DNA of 60,308 bases from Methylophaga sp. (lineage in GTDB: Bacteria > Pseudomonadota > Gammaproteobacteria > Nitrosococcales > Methylophagaceae): contig NZSL01000012.1 in the NCBI GenBank assembly GCA_002696735.1, positions 80,718 through 141,025 of the forward strand, given 5' to 3'. This document shows, piece by piece, positions 34,359 to 43,664 of this stretch. Each line of letters begins with the position of its first letter. Positions within the stretch are counted from its first letter, which is position 1. The position numbers were made by a program, and so were the translations under genes. The notes beneath the pieces are model-generated. The model did no database searches and had not been told where the DNA came from. It saw only the letters and a list, made by a program, of their open reading frames with translations.

Positions 34359-37178
34359 TTGATGATAAAAAAAACGTCACCACATCGTAATAAAGTTGCT
34401 CGCCGGATTCTGTTGTCTTTTGTTGTTGCTTCATTAATACCTGTCTTAGTTCTCGGGGGATTGTCTTTTCATCAAGTCAGTCAGCAGCTATATCAGCAAT
34501 CCTATGATGCACTGCAAAAAAGCAGTAAAGATTATGGCTTGCGATTTATTGATCGACTGGTATTGGCTGAAAGTGCCTTACGGTTACTGGCAAATCGAAT
34601 TGAACGCTCAAACAGAGGATTAAGGGATCAGAATTTATTTCGTGATCAGAAAATACAAAAACAGTTTAACGATTTAGCAATCATTACAGGCACTGGCCAA
34701 AGAGCCTCTTTATTGGGTGATACCCGGATGGTGCCTTATCTCACTAAGGAAGAAATCGAAGCCGTTCGCTCTGGATTAACCCTTATTAAAGCGGTTGATA
34801 GTGATGAGCTTGGCATTAAACAAATTTGGATCGCGTTAAATTTCAATGAAAAGACACCCGATTCCGGGATTTTAATGGCTGAATTACACCCCGAAGCCTT
34901 ATGGGAAGTCGATAATATGGGGATCAATCAGCTGTTAGTGATGACAGAAGTAGGTGAATCCTGGTTCAGCTCATTACCAAAAAAGTCATTACCAAACCAG
35001 TTATTAACCGAGCTTCTCGACAAATACAGCGGTAGTTTTAATCAAAATATTGGAGACAATGTCTACCTGGGTGGCTTCTGGCAGGCACCAATAGGCAATA
35101 TGTTCGCCTCTCCAGATCTGATTATTGTGCACGCCCAACCAAAATCCGTAGCACTTAGTGCAATCAACTATTTCACCAAAGTGTATCCACCGGTTATTTT
35201 GCTGACAGTATTAATAGTCGCGTTTCTCAGCACCAAATTGATCGCCAAATACCTTTCACCACTCTCCGCTTTAAAAAAGGCAACTGAACGCATTGCAGAT
35301 GGTGAGTTTGATTATCAGGTAGAAGTAGACAGCAAAGACGAATTTGAAGCTTTGGCGGATTCATTTAATGAAATGACTCGACGACTGCGAAGCCAGTTTG
35401 AAATTCAGTCCACCATGGCTGAAATCGACAGACAGATCCTTTCTGTACTTAATGCAGATGAAATAGTGGAAACGGCTTTAAATCGTTTGCCCGGAATATT
35501 GTTCAGCGACCTGATATCGATTGCCAAATTCGATGCCGAAAACCGTTTGCTCGTAGCAGTCCACACTCGTCGTGATGATCAACATTTTGATCTGCAAGAG
35601 CAGTCAATGGCCCTTACCAACGAAGATTTAGCTGAATTGCAGCAAAGTCAGGGGAGTGTGCTGGAAATTAACGATAACAGGCTTTTACCGGTTTACCTGA
35701 AGATTTTAAATCTGGCCGGGAACTGGTTTTATCTGGTGATACCGGTGGTGGTGAATGGCCAGGTTGCAGCCTCCATCAGTTTTGCTTATCAGCAACCTAA
35801 AGTCATCGGCAATGAACTAAAATCGATTGCCAGAAGTTTTGGGGATCGTATTGCGGTGGCCTTATCAAATGCTGCCTGGGAAGAGAAACTTTTTCAACAA
35901 GCGCATTTTGATGGATTAACCGGCTTACCTAATCGTTTGGTATTAAATGAGCGATTGCAACAGGAAATAGCTCGGGCAGATCGTGATTCGAAACAGTTAG
36001 CGGTGTTTTTCCTGGATCTGGATCGGTTTAAAAATGTAAATGATTCTCTTGGACATTCGGCCGGTGATGAACTACTGGTAAAAGTCGCCAAGCATTTATC
36101 TAACAGTATCCGCACCACTGATTTAGTGGTTCGCATGAGTGGGGATGAGTTTGTTGTATTAATAACCGATATAGACAATCCTGACCTTATCAACATGATC
36201 GCCAATAAAGTATTAAAAGCAGTGGATACAACGTCAATCGTGGCAGGTCAGTCAGTGAAATCCACTGCGAGTATGGGCATTGCGATGTATCCTGCTGATG
36301 CTATTACTCCTGAAGATCTTCTCAAGTATGCTGATTCAGCAATGTATTATGCGAAAAATGATGGCCGGGCAAATTTTCGCTTCTATTCTGCGGATATGAC
36401 CGAGAAAGCGCTGGAAAATATCAAGCTTGAACATGACTTGCGGGAAGCAATAAGTAAAGGCGAAATTGTCGTTTATTACCAACCAAAATTTGATAGTGAT
36501 AAAAATATCATTGGTGCTGAAGCATTAATTCGTTGGAAGCATTCTGAATTAGGCATGATTTCGCCGGCCAAATTTATTCCTATTGCTGAGCAATCCATGT
36601 TGATTGTTGAAATTGGACGATGGGTACTTGAACAAACCTGTGAATTGATTAAATCATTTACTAACCTTGGAATTGAGCCGGTACCTATTTCAGTGAATAT
36701 TTCGGGCGTTGAATTCGATCGACCTGACATTGTCGCCAATGTGGCCGAAATCCTTAAGCGCACACGAGTTAACCCTGATTTTATCGAAATGGAGCTGACT
36801 GAAAACGTTGCGATAGGTAATCGTGAAGCCTGCATCGAAAGAATGCATCAATTGAAAGCATTGGGGCTGCGACTGGCAATGGATGATTTTGGTACCGGTT
36901 TTTCTTCATTGTCCTATTTGCAGGATTTGCCATTGGATGTACTGAAAATTGATCAGCATTTTATTCGTGAGCTGGACACCGGCATCAATAGCCAGGCGAT
37001 TGTAAGAGCCATACTCGCTTTGGGGGATGGTTTACATATGCAGGTAATTGCTGAAGGGGTGGAGACGGAGTCACAATTAACATTTCTGCAGGACCATCAA
37101 TGTAAATTCTTTCAGGGCTTTTTATTCAGCAGGCCGATTCCGGCAGCTGAGCTGGTTAAATTACTGCTAGATAAATAA
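34359..37178 (+). CDS. Membrane GGDEF-EAL protein with HAMP and GAF-like regions
   Basis: A 939-residue c-di-GMP protein. Layout: a helix at about 15-37; a periplasmic sensor region (about 40-275); a second helix (about 278-300); HAMP (about 300-347, IADGEFDYQVEV); a GAF-like region (about 350-510); GGDEF (about 520-680) with RMSGDEFVVLI, so the first Gly of the motif is Ser; EAL (about 690-935) with GAEALIRWKH, ENVAIG, DDFGTGFSS and AEGVETESQL. The EAL motifs look intact, so phosphodiesterase activity is likely; the SGDEF site may be weak or regulatory. It sits in the same transcript as the pseudopilin. Confidence 0.9.
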   Translation: MMIKKTSPHRNKVARRILLSFVVASLIPVLVLGGLSFHQVSQQLYQQSYDALQKSSKDYGLRFIDRLVLAESALRLLANRIERSNRGLRDQNLFRDQKIQKQFNDLAIITGTGQRASLLGDTRMVPYLTKEEIEAVRSGLTLIKAVDSDELGIKQIWIALNFNEKTPDSGILMAELHPEALWEVDNMGINQLLVMTEVGESWFSSLPKKSLPNQLLTELLDKYSGSFNQNIGDNVYLGGFWQAPIGNMFASPDLIIVHAQPKSVALSAINYFTKVYPPVILLTVLIVAFLSTKLIAKYLSPLSALKKATERIADGEFDYQVEVDSKDEFEALADSFNEMTRRLRSQFEIQSTMAEIDRQILSVLNADEIVETALNRLPGILFSDLISIAKFDAENRLLVAVHTRRDDQHFDLQEQSMALTNEDLAELQQSQGSVLEINDNRLLPVYLKILNLAGNWFYLVIPVVVNGQVAASISFAYQQPKVIGNELKSIARSFGDRIAVALSNAAWEEKLFQQAHFDGLTGLPNRLVLNERLQQEIARADRDSKQLAVFFLDLDRFKNVNDSLGHSAGDELLVKVAKHLSNSIRTTDLVVRMSGDEFVVLITDIDNPDLINMIANKVLKAVDTTSIVAGQSVKSTASMGIAMYPADAITPEDLLKYADSAMYYAKNDGRANFRFYSADMTEKALENIKLEHDLREAISKGEIVVYYQPKFDSDKNIIGAEALIRWKHSELGMISPAKFIPIAEQSMLIVEIGRWVLEQTCELIKSFTNLGIEPVPISVNISGVEFDRPDIVANVAEILKRTRVNPDFIEMELTENVAIGNREACIERMHQLKALGLRLAMDDFGTGFSSLSYLQDLPLDVLKIDQHFIRELDTGINSQAIVRAILALGDGLHMQVIAEGVETESQLTFLQDHQCKFFQGFLFSRPIPAAELVKLLLDK

Positions 37179-37196
37179 CACAGGATTCTTTTCGGT

Positions 37197-38426
37197 CTAA
37201 GAAGTTTTTACTGATAATTCAGCAAGACGTCGCTGCAAAAAACGTTGCTCCGGGCCTTGCTGAGTTAAAGCAAGCGCTTGTTGATAGGCCATTCGGGCAG
37301 CAGCAAATTGCTGCAGGCGTCGACATAAATCAGCTTTAGCCGCATAGATTAAATGATAGTTCTTGAGTTCACCTTCGGCCAGTAATTGCTCAATGGTGAT
37401 TAACCCAGCTTCCGGGCCCTGCAGCATGGCGATTGCTACAGCTCGATTCAACCTGACGACTGGGGAATCGGCATATTGCATAAGTGCATCATACAAACCC
37501 ACAATCTGTAGCCAATCAGTCTGCTCGAAAGAGGGTGCCTCGGCATGCACTGCAGCAATAGCGGCTTGCAGGGTAAAAGGTCCAAAGCGTTGCGTTCGTA
37601 ATGTCTGAATGACCAGTTTACAGCCCTCCCCAATTTGCTGTTGATCCCACAGCCTGCGGTCTTGTTCATCCAGGGTAATCAGATCGCCATTTGCATCCAA
37701 CCGGGCAGAGCGCCTCGAATCCTGTAACAGCATTAATGCCAATAAACCGTCTACTTCCGGTTCAGGTAATAATTGGGCTAATAATCTGCCAAGACGAATG
37801 GCCTCACTGGCCAAATCATGTTTGACCAGCAACTCACCATTGCTGGCAGAATAGCCTTCATTAAAAATCAGATAGATTACCTGTAATACGGAGTGTAGCC
37901 GTTCAGCTAATTGATCTGTTTCAGGGAGTTCATATGGAATAGCGGCTTCACGAATTTTGTTTTTGGCGCGAACAATTCGTTGAGCAAGTGTCGTCGGTTT
38001 TTGAAGAAAAGCCCGGGCAACTTCCTCAGTTGTCATGCCACAGACCTCACGTAAGGTCAGCGCAAGGCGGGCTTCTTCAGCCAAAGCAGGATGGCAACAG
38101 GTGAATATCAGACGTAATTGATCATCTTCAATCTGCTGTTCATTCGACTCAGCTTCTTCAGCAACCAGCTCATTAATGACGGTATCAATGGAATAGTCAA
38201 AGCGAGCCTGCCGGCGCAATTGATCAATCGCTTTAAAACGTGCAGTCGATATAAGCCAGGCCCGGGGATTATCTGGAACGCCATCTATTTCCCATTTCTG
38301 CAAGGCAATCGCAAAGGCTTCATGCATGGCCTCTTCAGCCAAATCAAAATCGCCAAGTAAGCGGATTAATGTACTCAGAATCTGTCGAGATGCTGTTTGA
38401 TAGATCTGATTGAGCAACGGTTTCAT
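37197..38426 (-). CDS. ECF42-type RNA polymerase sigma factor with C-terminal extension
   Basis: A 409-residue sigma factor, twice the usual ECF length. Region 2: LIRLLGDFDLAEEAMHEAFAIALQKW and NPRAWLISTARFKAIDQLRR. Region 4: LALTLREVCGMTTEEVARAFLQKPTTLAQRIVRAKNKI. The C-terminal about 220 residues (VLQVIYLIFNEGYSAS, RLGRLLAQLLPEPEVDGLLALMLL, tetratricopeptide-like AKADLCRRLQQFAAARMAYQQAL) are the DUF6596-type extension that defines the ECF42 group. These have no anti-sigma factor and go with DGPF genes, which lie 3.7 kb away. Its 3' end is convergent with the GGDEF-EAL gene (18-bp gap). It follows the SDR gene by 25 bp. Confidence 0.9.
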   Translation of the reverse strand: MKPLLNQIYQTASRQILSTLIRLLGDFDLAEEAMHEAFAIALQKWEIDGVPDNPRAWLISTARFKAIDQLRRQARFDYSIDTVINELVAEEAESNEQQIEDDQLRLIFTCCHPALAEEARLALTLREVCGMTTEEVARAFLQKPTTLAQRIVRAKNKIREAAIPYELPETDQLAERLHSVLQVIYLIFNEGYSASNGELLVKHDLASEAIRLGRLLAQLLPEPEVDGLLALMLLQDSRRSARLDANGDLITLDEQDRRLWDQQQIGEGCKLVIQTLRTQRFGPFTLQAAIAAVHAEAPSFEQTDWLQIVGLYDALMQYADSPVVRLNRAVAIAMLQGPEAGLITIEQLLAEGELKNYHLIYAAKADLCRRLQQFAAARMAYQQALALTQQGPEQRFLQRRLAELSVKTS

Positions 38427-38451
38427 TTGGACATTTAATGGTTGGTCTGAT

Positions 38452-39120
38452 TTAACCCAACCGACCTTTAACCGATTTTATAAAAGCTTCTTGAATTGGC
38501 ATGTCACCTTGATACAACTCTTCAATCTGATTAACGGTTTCTGAATGGTCCAGACATTGTAAAATGCAGGCAGCGACATCGGCTCTGGAAATAACTTGTT
38601 GCTCCTGATCTGACGGGCGCACAGTGGTAATTTTCCCCGTTAACGGTCCATCAGTTAATCTGCCGGGACGGAGAATGGTGTAGGGCAGGTGACTTTCAAT
38701 AAGATGTTTATCGGCGAAATATTTGCAGATGTTGTAATGCTTAATGGCCTTGGTGCCGTGTTCCGGGTCACCGGCATCCCGTGAGCTGACCATAACAAAT
38801 TGTTTAATGGCATGTTGTTTTGCCTTATCAACCGCTTTACACGCACCCCATAAATCCACCAGAATAGTTTTATCGGCACCGGTTTTACCTCCGGAACCAG
38901 CCGTAAATACGACTTTATCGCAATCAGCAAAAGCGTGGTCTGGCAGATCAGCTTCGAGATCCGCTATTACAACATCAGCCCCCAATTTTTCAAATTCACC
39001 AGCCTGTTCTGGGTTACGCAGCATGACTTTCACCGGCATTTTCTGCTCGGCCATCATTTGAATTAATAGCTTACCTATTTGGCCATTGGCGCCAATGACA
39101 AGGGTCTGTTTATCTTGCAT
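38452..39120 (-). CDS. Atypical SDR / NmrA-like NAD(P)-binding protein
   Basis: A 222-residue Rossmann protein of the atypical short-chain dehydrogenase type: LVIGANGQIGKLLIQMM (nucleotide loop), CDKVVFTAGSGGKTGADKTILVDLWGA, FVMVSSRDAGDPEHG and YTILRPGRLTDGPLTG. There is no classical YxxxK pair in the usual place. Relatives act as NADPH sensors, epimerase-like enzymes or flavin reductases. AGGAGAAAAAC precedes the ATG at 39120. It lies directly before the ECF42 sigma gene on the same strand and is probably cotranscribed. Confidence 0.85.
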   Translation of the reverse strand: MQDKQTLVIGANGQIGKLLIQMMAEQKMPVKVMLRNPEQAGEFEKLGADVVIADLEADLPDHAFADCDKVVFTAGSGGKTGADKTILVDLWGACKAVDKAKQHAIKQFVMVSSRDAGDPEHGTKAIKHYNICKYFADKHLIESHLPYTILRPGRLTDGPLTGKITTVRPSDQEQQVISRADVAACILQCLDHSETVNQIEELYQGDMPIQEAFIKSVKGRLG

Positions 39121-39245
39121 GTTTTTCTCCTGTGGCAGATTCACGGGATGATTCGGGTGAAAAGTGTCCTTCCGAATGCATATTAAAACAGAGTATGGCG
39201 GGTATTATGCAGAACTCAAGAGCCGGTAGGTCTGAGTTGCAATAA

Positions 39246-39270
39246 ACCGCCTCCCGAGATGGGAGGCGGT
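39246..39270 (-). terminator. Terminator hairpin after the DUF5610 gene
   Basis: A perfect 10-bp GC-rich stem ACCGCCTCCC / GGGAGGCGGT with a 5-base loop, followed on the minus strand by TTTATT. It lies 10 bp beyond the stop of the DUF5610 gene. Confidence 0.8.
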
Positions 39271-39279
39271 AAAAAGTGT

Positions 39280-39870
39280 TTAGGCTTCTTGAGAAGCTTG
39301 ATAGTTTTCTACAAAGGACTGCAGGCCTTGTTGAACTAAATCGTAGGTTTTATCGATATTGCCTGCTATATCGCCTTCCAGTACTTTCAGGCCACCAAGA
39401 ATGTCGCGTGCTTCTTTGAACCCCTGATCGATTCCACCGCCAATCACTTCGACAAATGATTTCAGGGCTTCTTCAAGCGGCATATCCTGACGGGTGCTGT
39501 AATAAGCATCAAAAAAAGCAGTACTCATTTGCACAATGCGTTCGGAAGTCGCTTCGGGTGATACATCAATGCCTTGTTCATAAGCTTTTTGAATGGCGTT
39601 ATCGCCAAACTCGGCCTTCAAAGAGTCATTGATGCCCTCAAGAGCTGTTTTGAACAGCAATGCCATGGCACCATCACCATTGCCGTCACTGATATTAAAC
39701 GAGACCTGCAGAATGGAAAGGTTCATTTCGCTATTGGACTCAGATACTGAAAACTTTTTTTCCTGGGCCAAAACCGAAACCTGCTGACCAAAAGGGCCTT
39801 CCTGCTTATTCACAGGATCCTTTGCCATCGAACTAACGGTTTGGCCAAACGGAGCAGTGTTAATTGTCAT
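39280..39870 (-). CDS. DUF5610-domain protein
   Basis: A 196-residue acidic, soluble protein. Residues about 55-190 match the DUF5610 helical domain (LSILQVSFNISDGNGDGAMALLFKTALEGIND, DVSPEATSERIVQMSTAFFDAYYSTR, VIGGGIDQGFKEARDILG). The N-terminus holds two copies of a short motif, APFGQTVSSMAK (6-17) and GPFGQQVSVLAQ (25-36). No signal peptide is seen. The function is unknown; such proteins occur in aquatic gammaproteobacteria. It stands alone with its own terminator, 55 bp downstream of the MFS stop. Confidence 0.8.
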   Translation of the reverse strand: MTINTAPFGQTVSSMAKDPVNKQEGPFGQQVSVLAQEKKFSVSESNSEMNLSILQVSFNISDGNGDGAMALLFKTALEGINDSLKAEFGDNAIQKAYEQGIDVSPEATSERIVQMSTAFFDAYYSTRQDMPLEEALKSFVEVIGGGIDQGFKEARDILGGLKVLEGDIAGNIDKTYDLVQQGLQSFVENYQASQEA

Positions 39871-39925
39871 TTTCTTATCCTCGAATGGATCTACTCTAAG
39901 GCTAGCGGCCTCGAGAAGAATGACT

Positions 39926-41158
39926 TTAATCTTGTTTTAATGAATGATGATTTATTTTTTCAGCTTCACGAATAGGAGCTTGGGCTAGCAACCATCCCGC
40001 AAACATAAATATCAGCATGCCAAGCAGAATCGCTTCAAATTGCACACCACCATCAATCAGGAAACCTAGTACAGCGGGTGCCAGGCCGGTTGAAAACACC
40101 ATAAAAGCTGATTTGACACTACGTACACGGCCTAAATGTTCACGACCCCAAAGTACAACTAATAAACTATCTACCACAGGCGAAGACATGCCAAGTGAAA
40201 TTCCGGCACCAATCATTAAAATCAAAACACCTGCATTGCCACCGACTAATACCGCCAAAATGATAGCGAATGCAAAAGGAGCCAGGTACAAGCGAGCTAG
40301 AAGCGATACTCCTAACTCATCTATCCAGCGCCCTCCAAGTAATGCGCCGGGAAAACGAGCAATACCCATTGCCGTTAAACCCAAGGCATATGCGGTGGTG
40401 GTGGCATTTAAATCTAGGGTCATTTGGGCCTGAAAAATAAAAATACCGGTTAAAGTGACTGGCAAAGCCATGGTCAATGGAATAATTAGCCAGAAACGTT
40501 TTTCCAGCATCGGGTTGGGACCTTTGATTTTGTTACCACTGCTATCACGCTTGATTTCAGGTGCTTCAGGCCATTTTGCCAAAAGCAGTAATACCAACCA
40601 GATGAGAAAAATGACGGCGGCCACTGCCCACCAGATTTGCTGCCAGCTCAGCCAGCCAATTAATAATGCGATGACTGGCGCCAGAATAATTTCACCCATT
40701 GGCATGCCGAGACTGACCAACCCCAGAGCTCGACCACGGTTAATGGTAAATTCGCGGCCAGCTAATGTACTGCCAAAATGGGTCATCAAACCTTGACCAC
40801 ATAACCGTACTAAGCCCAGCCCAATTAAAGCTGGAATCAGCCATGGTGAAGTGGTCAGTAAAATCACCCCCGCCAATAACGCTGTCAGCACTAACAAGGC
40901 ATATCTCCGGGGGGCAATCCAATCCAGTTTCTGGCCGAAATGTAACACCAGAAATCCGCTTGCCATCGTAAGTGCCGAATACACAGCTCCAAACTCACCT
41001 GCTGATAAATTTAACGAATGGGCAATATCAGATTGAAACAAACCAATGAAAAAGCTTTGTCCAAGGTTACCAGTGAAAAGTGCAATAAAACCAATAGCCA
41101 GTAAACCAAACTGGTTGCGGATCAAACTGAAATAACTGTTCGCTTGAGGAGAAGTCAT
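39926..41158 (-). CDS. MFS transporter
   Basis: A 410-residue inner-membrane protein of about 12 helices in two halves, joined by a polar loop (KRDSSGNKIKGPNPMLEKRF). Seen: FGQKLDWIAPRRY after helix 2 (the place of the MFS signature), RLCGQGLMTHFGSTLAGREF and INRGRALGLVSLGMPMGEIILAPV. This resembles the nitrate/oxalate-type or generic MFS-1 group; the substrate is unknown. The frame opens with TTG at 41167; the ATG at 41158 is preferred. A 251-base gap separates it from the convergent-side lipoprotein gene. Confidence 0.85.
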   Translation of the reverse strand: MTSPQANSYFSLIRNQFGLLAIGFIALFTGNLGQSFFIGLFQSDIAHSLNLSAGEFGAVYSALTMASGFLVLHFGQKLDWIAPRRYALLVLTALLAGVILLTTSPWLIPALIGLGLVRLCGQGLMTHFGSTLAGREFTINRGRALGLVSLGMPMGEIILAPVIALLIGWLSWQQIWWAVAAVIFLIWLVLLLLAKWPEAPEIKRDSSGNKIKGPNPMLEKRFWLIIPLTMALPVTLTGIFIFQAQMTLDLNATTTAYALGLTAMGIARFPGALLGGRWIDELGVSLLARLYLAPFAFAIILAVLVGGNAGVLILMIGAGISLGMSSPVVDSLLVVLWGREHLGRVRSVKSAFMVFSTGLAPAVLGFLIDGGVQFEAILLGMLIFMFAGWLLAQAPIREAEKINHHSLKQD

Positions 41159-41421
41159 AAATTCCAATGAATGAATAAACTGGATGGCTCTTTCCCAACA
41201 GAGAAAAAGTATATGCTCGGAATTATAGAGGAGCTGCCACTATCAGGCGAGTTTACCCAAAGTAACCGTATGCTCTTTTCAGTCGCAAGCGGCGGGCTAG
41301 GACGATTTTTTTTCGACAAATCCGTTCCAAATCACTTATACAGAACAGCTAAATCCCATCCTTTCCTCATTTATCGCGAAATGAACCACCAAGAATGGTG
41401 GAGACGAAAGGTAAACAAGCG

Positions 41422-41913
41422 CTAGAGCCTTAAAAGGTTCTGAATGATTTCGTCTTCTGTTTTACCTTTAGTGCGAAGGTTGTAATAGTACTGGCAGAGA
41501 GCTGAAAAGCTATGTGGAGTCTGTAACGTTGGAAGTTTAGTAAACCACTCTAATCTGTTAACCGCCGTTTCTTTAATATTATGTTCAAACAGCATGTCTT
41601 CCAGCTGAGCGGCACGATTGGCAATCATACGATGACTTTCATCAAACCGATCTGCAGCGGTGATAAGCAATTCTGCTGTGCGTTCAATTTCAGCTGTTTC
41701 ATCGTTTATTTCTGCACGACTGCGTTTGACCAGCCATTCCTGTGGTGACATTTCCACTTGGCCATCGAGCCAAAGGGGGATTTCGTTTTCATCGATTATC
41801 GGCGCAGCTTCCATCTGCGGAATGTCATCATTGTTTTGATCGCATGCGGATAACGAAAAGATCAACAGTAAGCTTAAGAATAATGATGGTAAAACCTTGG
41901 GTCTCTTGTCCAT
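41422..41913 (-). CDS. Hypothetical lipoprotein
   Basis: A 163-residue protein with a lipoprotein signal: VLPSLFLSLLLIFSLSACDQN, acylated Cys at about 24. Asp follows the Cys (CDQ), which in enterobacteria retains lipoproteins in the inner membrane. The rest is acidic and helical (PQEWLVKRSRAEINDETAEIERTAELLI, RAAQLEDMLFEHNIKETAVNRLEWFTKL). I do not recognise a family. The ATG at 41913 is chosen because it starts the basic n-region; the frame opens 15 codons earlier. It stands alone on the minus strand. Confidence 0.72.
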   Translation of the reverse strand: MDKRPKVLPSLFLSLLLIFSLSACDQNNDDIPQMEAAPIIDENEIPLWLDGQVEMSPQEWLVKRSRAEINDETAEIERTAELLITAADRFDESHRMIANRAAQLEDMLFEHNIKETAVNRLEWFTKLPTLQTPHSFSALCQYYYNLRTKGKTEDEIIQNLLRL

Positions 41914-42037
41914 ATCCACTCCAGAGAAACTTGCTGATGAACAGCAATCTACCGGCATACTAGAGTGCTATGGATGAAAGCACATCAGAGATAATCCTGA
42001 TATGTTAAGGAAGTTGTCACAAGTTGGCATCCAGCCA

Positions 42038-42736
42038 TTAATCGGGGCGTTGGGATTTAGCTGGTTCAGTTTTTCTTTTTTTGATAAACAGTCTTGGGTT
42101 TTTGGCGATAAATGACCATATCCAGCGTTCGAGAAACGATTTGGCTTGTGCTTTTTTTAGGTGGCCGTAGCCGAGTAATGAAATAAACAAAGCGCCTATG
42201 GCATCAACAATCAGGTCATACATGGTGTCAGTTAAGCCTGAGTAATCACCGAACATGGGTTTTTGCATATTCAAACCCAAAATTTTATCCATGGAAAATT
42301 CAAATATCTCCCACAATGCCCCCATACCCAAAGCAAACATAAAAGCAAAAAAAGCTATAAACCCCGGCATCATCTGTAAATGGATATATTCATTTTCATT
42401 CAGTAGATAAACCAGCAGAAAGCCAATAATACCTAACAGAAAACCTGAGCCAGTGTGCAAAGCAATATCCCACCACCAGAACTTGGTGTAATAGCCATGT
42501 ACTTCACCCAGAAATACCGATGCAAAGACAAAGGCAATTGCCAGAAGTTGAAATATAGCTGGCACATGAACATTGAATTTTCTGGCCAGTAATACAGGAA
42601 ATAAGCTGATGATAATAATGCCGAAAGTCGCTATCGCATTGAGCCATTGTTGTTCCCAAATAGACCCGAAAAATCCGGCAAACAATATAAATTGCAACAA
42701 GAGTGTCAATTTTTTAGGCATGGAATGAGGTGTCAT
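42038..42736 (-). CDS. YjdF/DUF2238-like membrane protein
   Basis: A 232-residue inner-membrane protein of about six helices. The middle has WWWDIALHTGSGFLLGIIGFLLVY and GMGALWEIFEFSMDKILGLNMQ, then SGLTDTMYDLIVDAIGALFIS, the conserved aromatic, His, Glu and Asp pattern of the YjdF/DUF2238 group. The function is unknown. The basic C-terminus (KKRKTEPAKSQRPD) faces the cytoplasm by the positive-inside rule. GGAGATCAA precedes the ATG. Confidence 0.75.
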   Translation of the reverse strand: MTPHSMPKKLTLLLQFILFAGFFGSIWEQQWLNAIATFGIIIISLFPVLLARKFNVHVPAIFQLLAIAFVFASVFLGEVHGYYTKFWWWDIALHTGSGFLLGIIGFLLVYLLNENEYIHLQMMPGFIAFFAFMFALGMGALWEIFEFSMDKILGLNMQKPMFGDYSGLTDTMYDLIVDAIGALFISLLGYGHLKKAQAKSFLERWIWSFIAKNPRLFIKKRKTEPAKSQRPD

Positions 42737-42902
42737 TTGATCTCCAGAGACTTGATTTTTCCCTAACTTTTCTAATGCGCAGTGAACTGTTTTCTAACGT
42801 ATGAATCAATAACAGCTTATTAGTAAGATTTTTTAGATAAAAAAACATGCCTTATTCATGGTAATGAAATTAATTTACTTTTGGGAATACCGAGAGGTTT
42901 AA

Positions 42903-43436
42903 ATGCGACAGTTGCTTACAGTTTTGCGATATGGTCTGTTTTTATCGCTGTTTTCATCAGCTTCCAGTATGGCAGATCAAGTTATTATTTTGCGCCATGC
43001 GCTAGCCCCTGGCGTCGGTGATCCAGAGGGGTTTGATTTGGCAGAATGCCAGACTCAGCGGGTATTGTCTTCTGAAGGACGTGAACAGGCGATAGAAATA
43101 GGTCAAAAACTTCGCGAATCAGGTATTACTGAGGCAGAGGTTTTCTCCAGTGAATGGTGTCGATGTTTGGAAACTGCAGAATTACTGGGGTTTGGTCCAC
43201 CGCAAAAGCTGACGGCACTGAATTCTTTTTTTCACGCATCAAATCGCCATTTAAAAAACCAATTTCTGCAAGATTGGAAAGCGCATATCAGCGAGGTGAA
43301 AACCACTAAAACCAAGGTTTATATCACTCATCAGGTCAATATATCCGGACTTCTCGACAAGTTTGTGTTATCGGGAGAGGGCGTAGTGGTGGAATTGAAT
43401 GAACAGGGACAACTGAAAATTGTATCGGTTTTGTAA
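42903..43436 (+). CDS. Periplasmic histidine-phosphatase-family protein
   Basis: A 177-residue protein with a signal-like start (RYGLFLSLFSSASSMA) and a short histidine-phosphatase domain. The RHG motif reads LRHALAP, so Gly is replaced by Ala next to the catalytic His. The second Arg/Glu region is EVFSSEWCRCLETAELLG, and the distal His is in VYITHQVNISGL. It resembles the small SixA-like or exported phosphatases of proteobacteria. The substrate is unknown. GAGAGG precedes the ATG. It is followed by a 228-bp gap before the MscS gene. Confidence 0.82.
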   Translation: MRQLLTVLRYGLFLSLFSSASSMADQVIILRHALAPGVGDPEGFDLAECQTQRVLSSEGREQAIEIGQKLRESGITEAEVFSSEWCRCLETAELLGFGPPQKLTALNSFFHASNRHLKNQFLQDWKAHISEVKTTKTKVYITHQVNISGLLDKFVLSGEGVVVELNEQGQLKIVSVL

Positions 43437-43664
43437 TGAACCCTTCCGCCTTGATAGGGTCACAGGGTCGTGGCTCTTTCCTAGCGACCTCTGTTCTGTT
43501 TGAAACATAAACAGACCCTACAACTGAAAACTACATTTGTTAAGCTGTTGATAGTAACCAATTGACGGCTTGAATCAATTATTGATTGCTACCTTCGCAT
43601 CAATCTAAAGCCTTTGGGCAAATAATAAATTTAAAAAAATCAAACAAAAGGAGATCACAGTATC
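43437..43664. other. Intergenic region with inverted repeats before mscS
   Basis: Near 43454-43524 are nested inverted repeats: outer TAGGGTC / GACCCTA, an inner AGGGTCG / GCGACCT pair and CTGTTT / AAACAG. This could be a decayed hairpin repeat or a terminator of the phosphatase gene. AAAGGAG at about 43647 is the ribosome site of the channel gene. Confidence 0.45.

Noticed and set aside
41171-41425. An 84-codon plus-strand frame beginning ATGAATAAACTGG in the gap between the MFS and lipoprotein genes
   Set aside because: No ribosome site, no recognisable domain and composition unlike its neighbours. The gap also holds a CCACCA/TGGTGG hairpin that could end the lipoprotein transcript.
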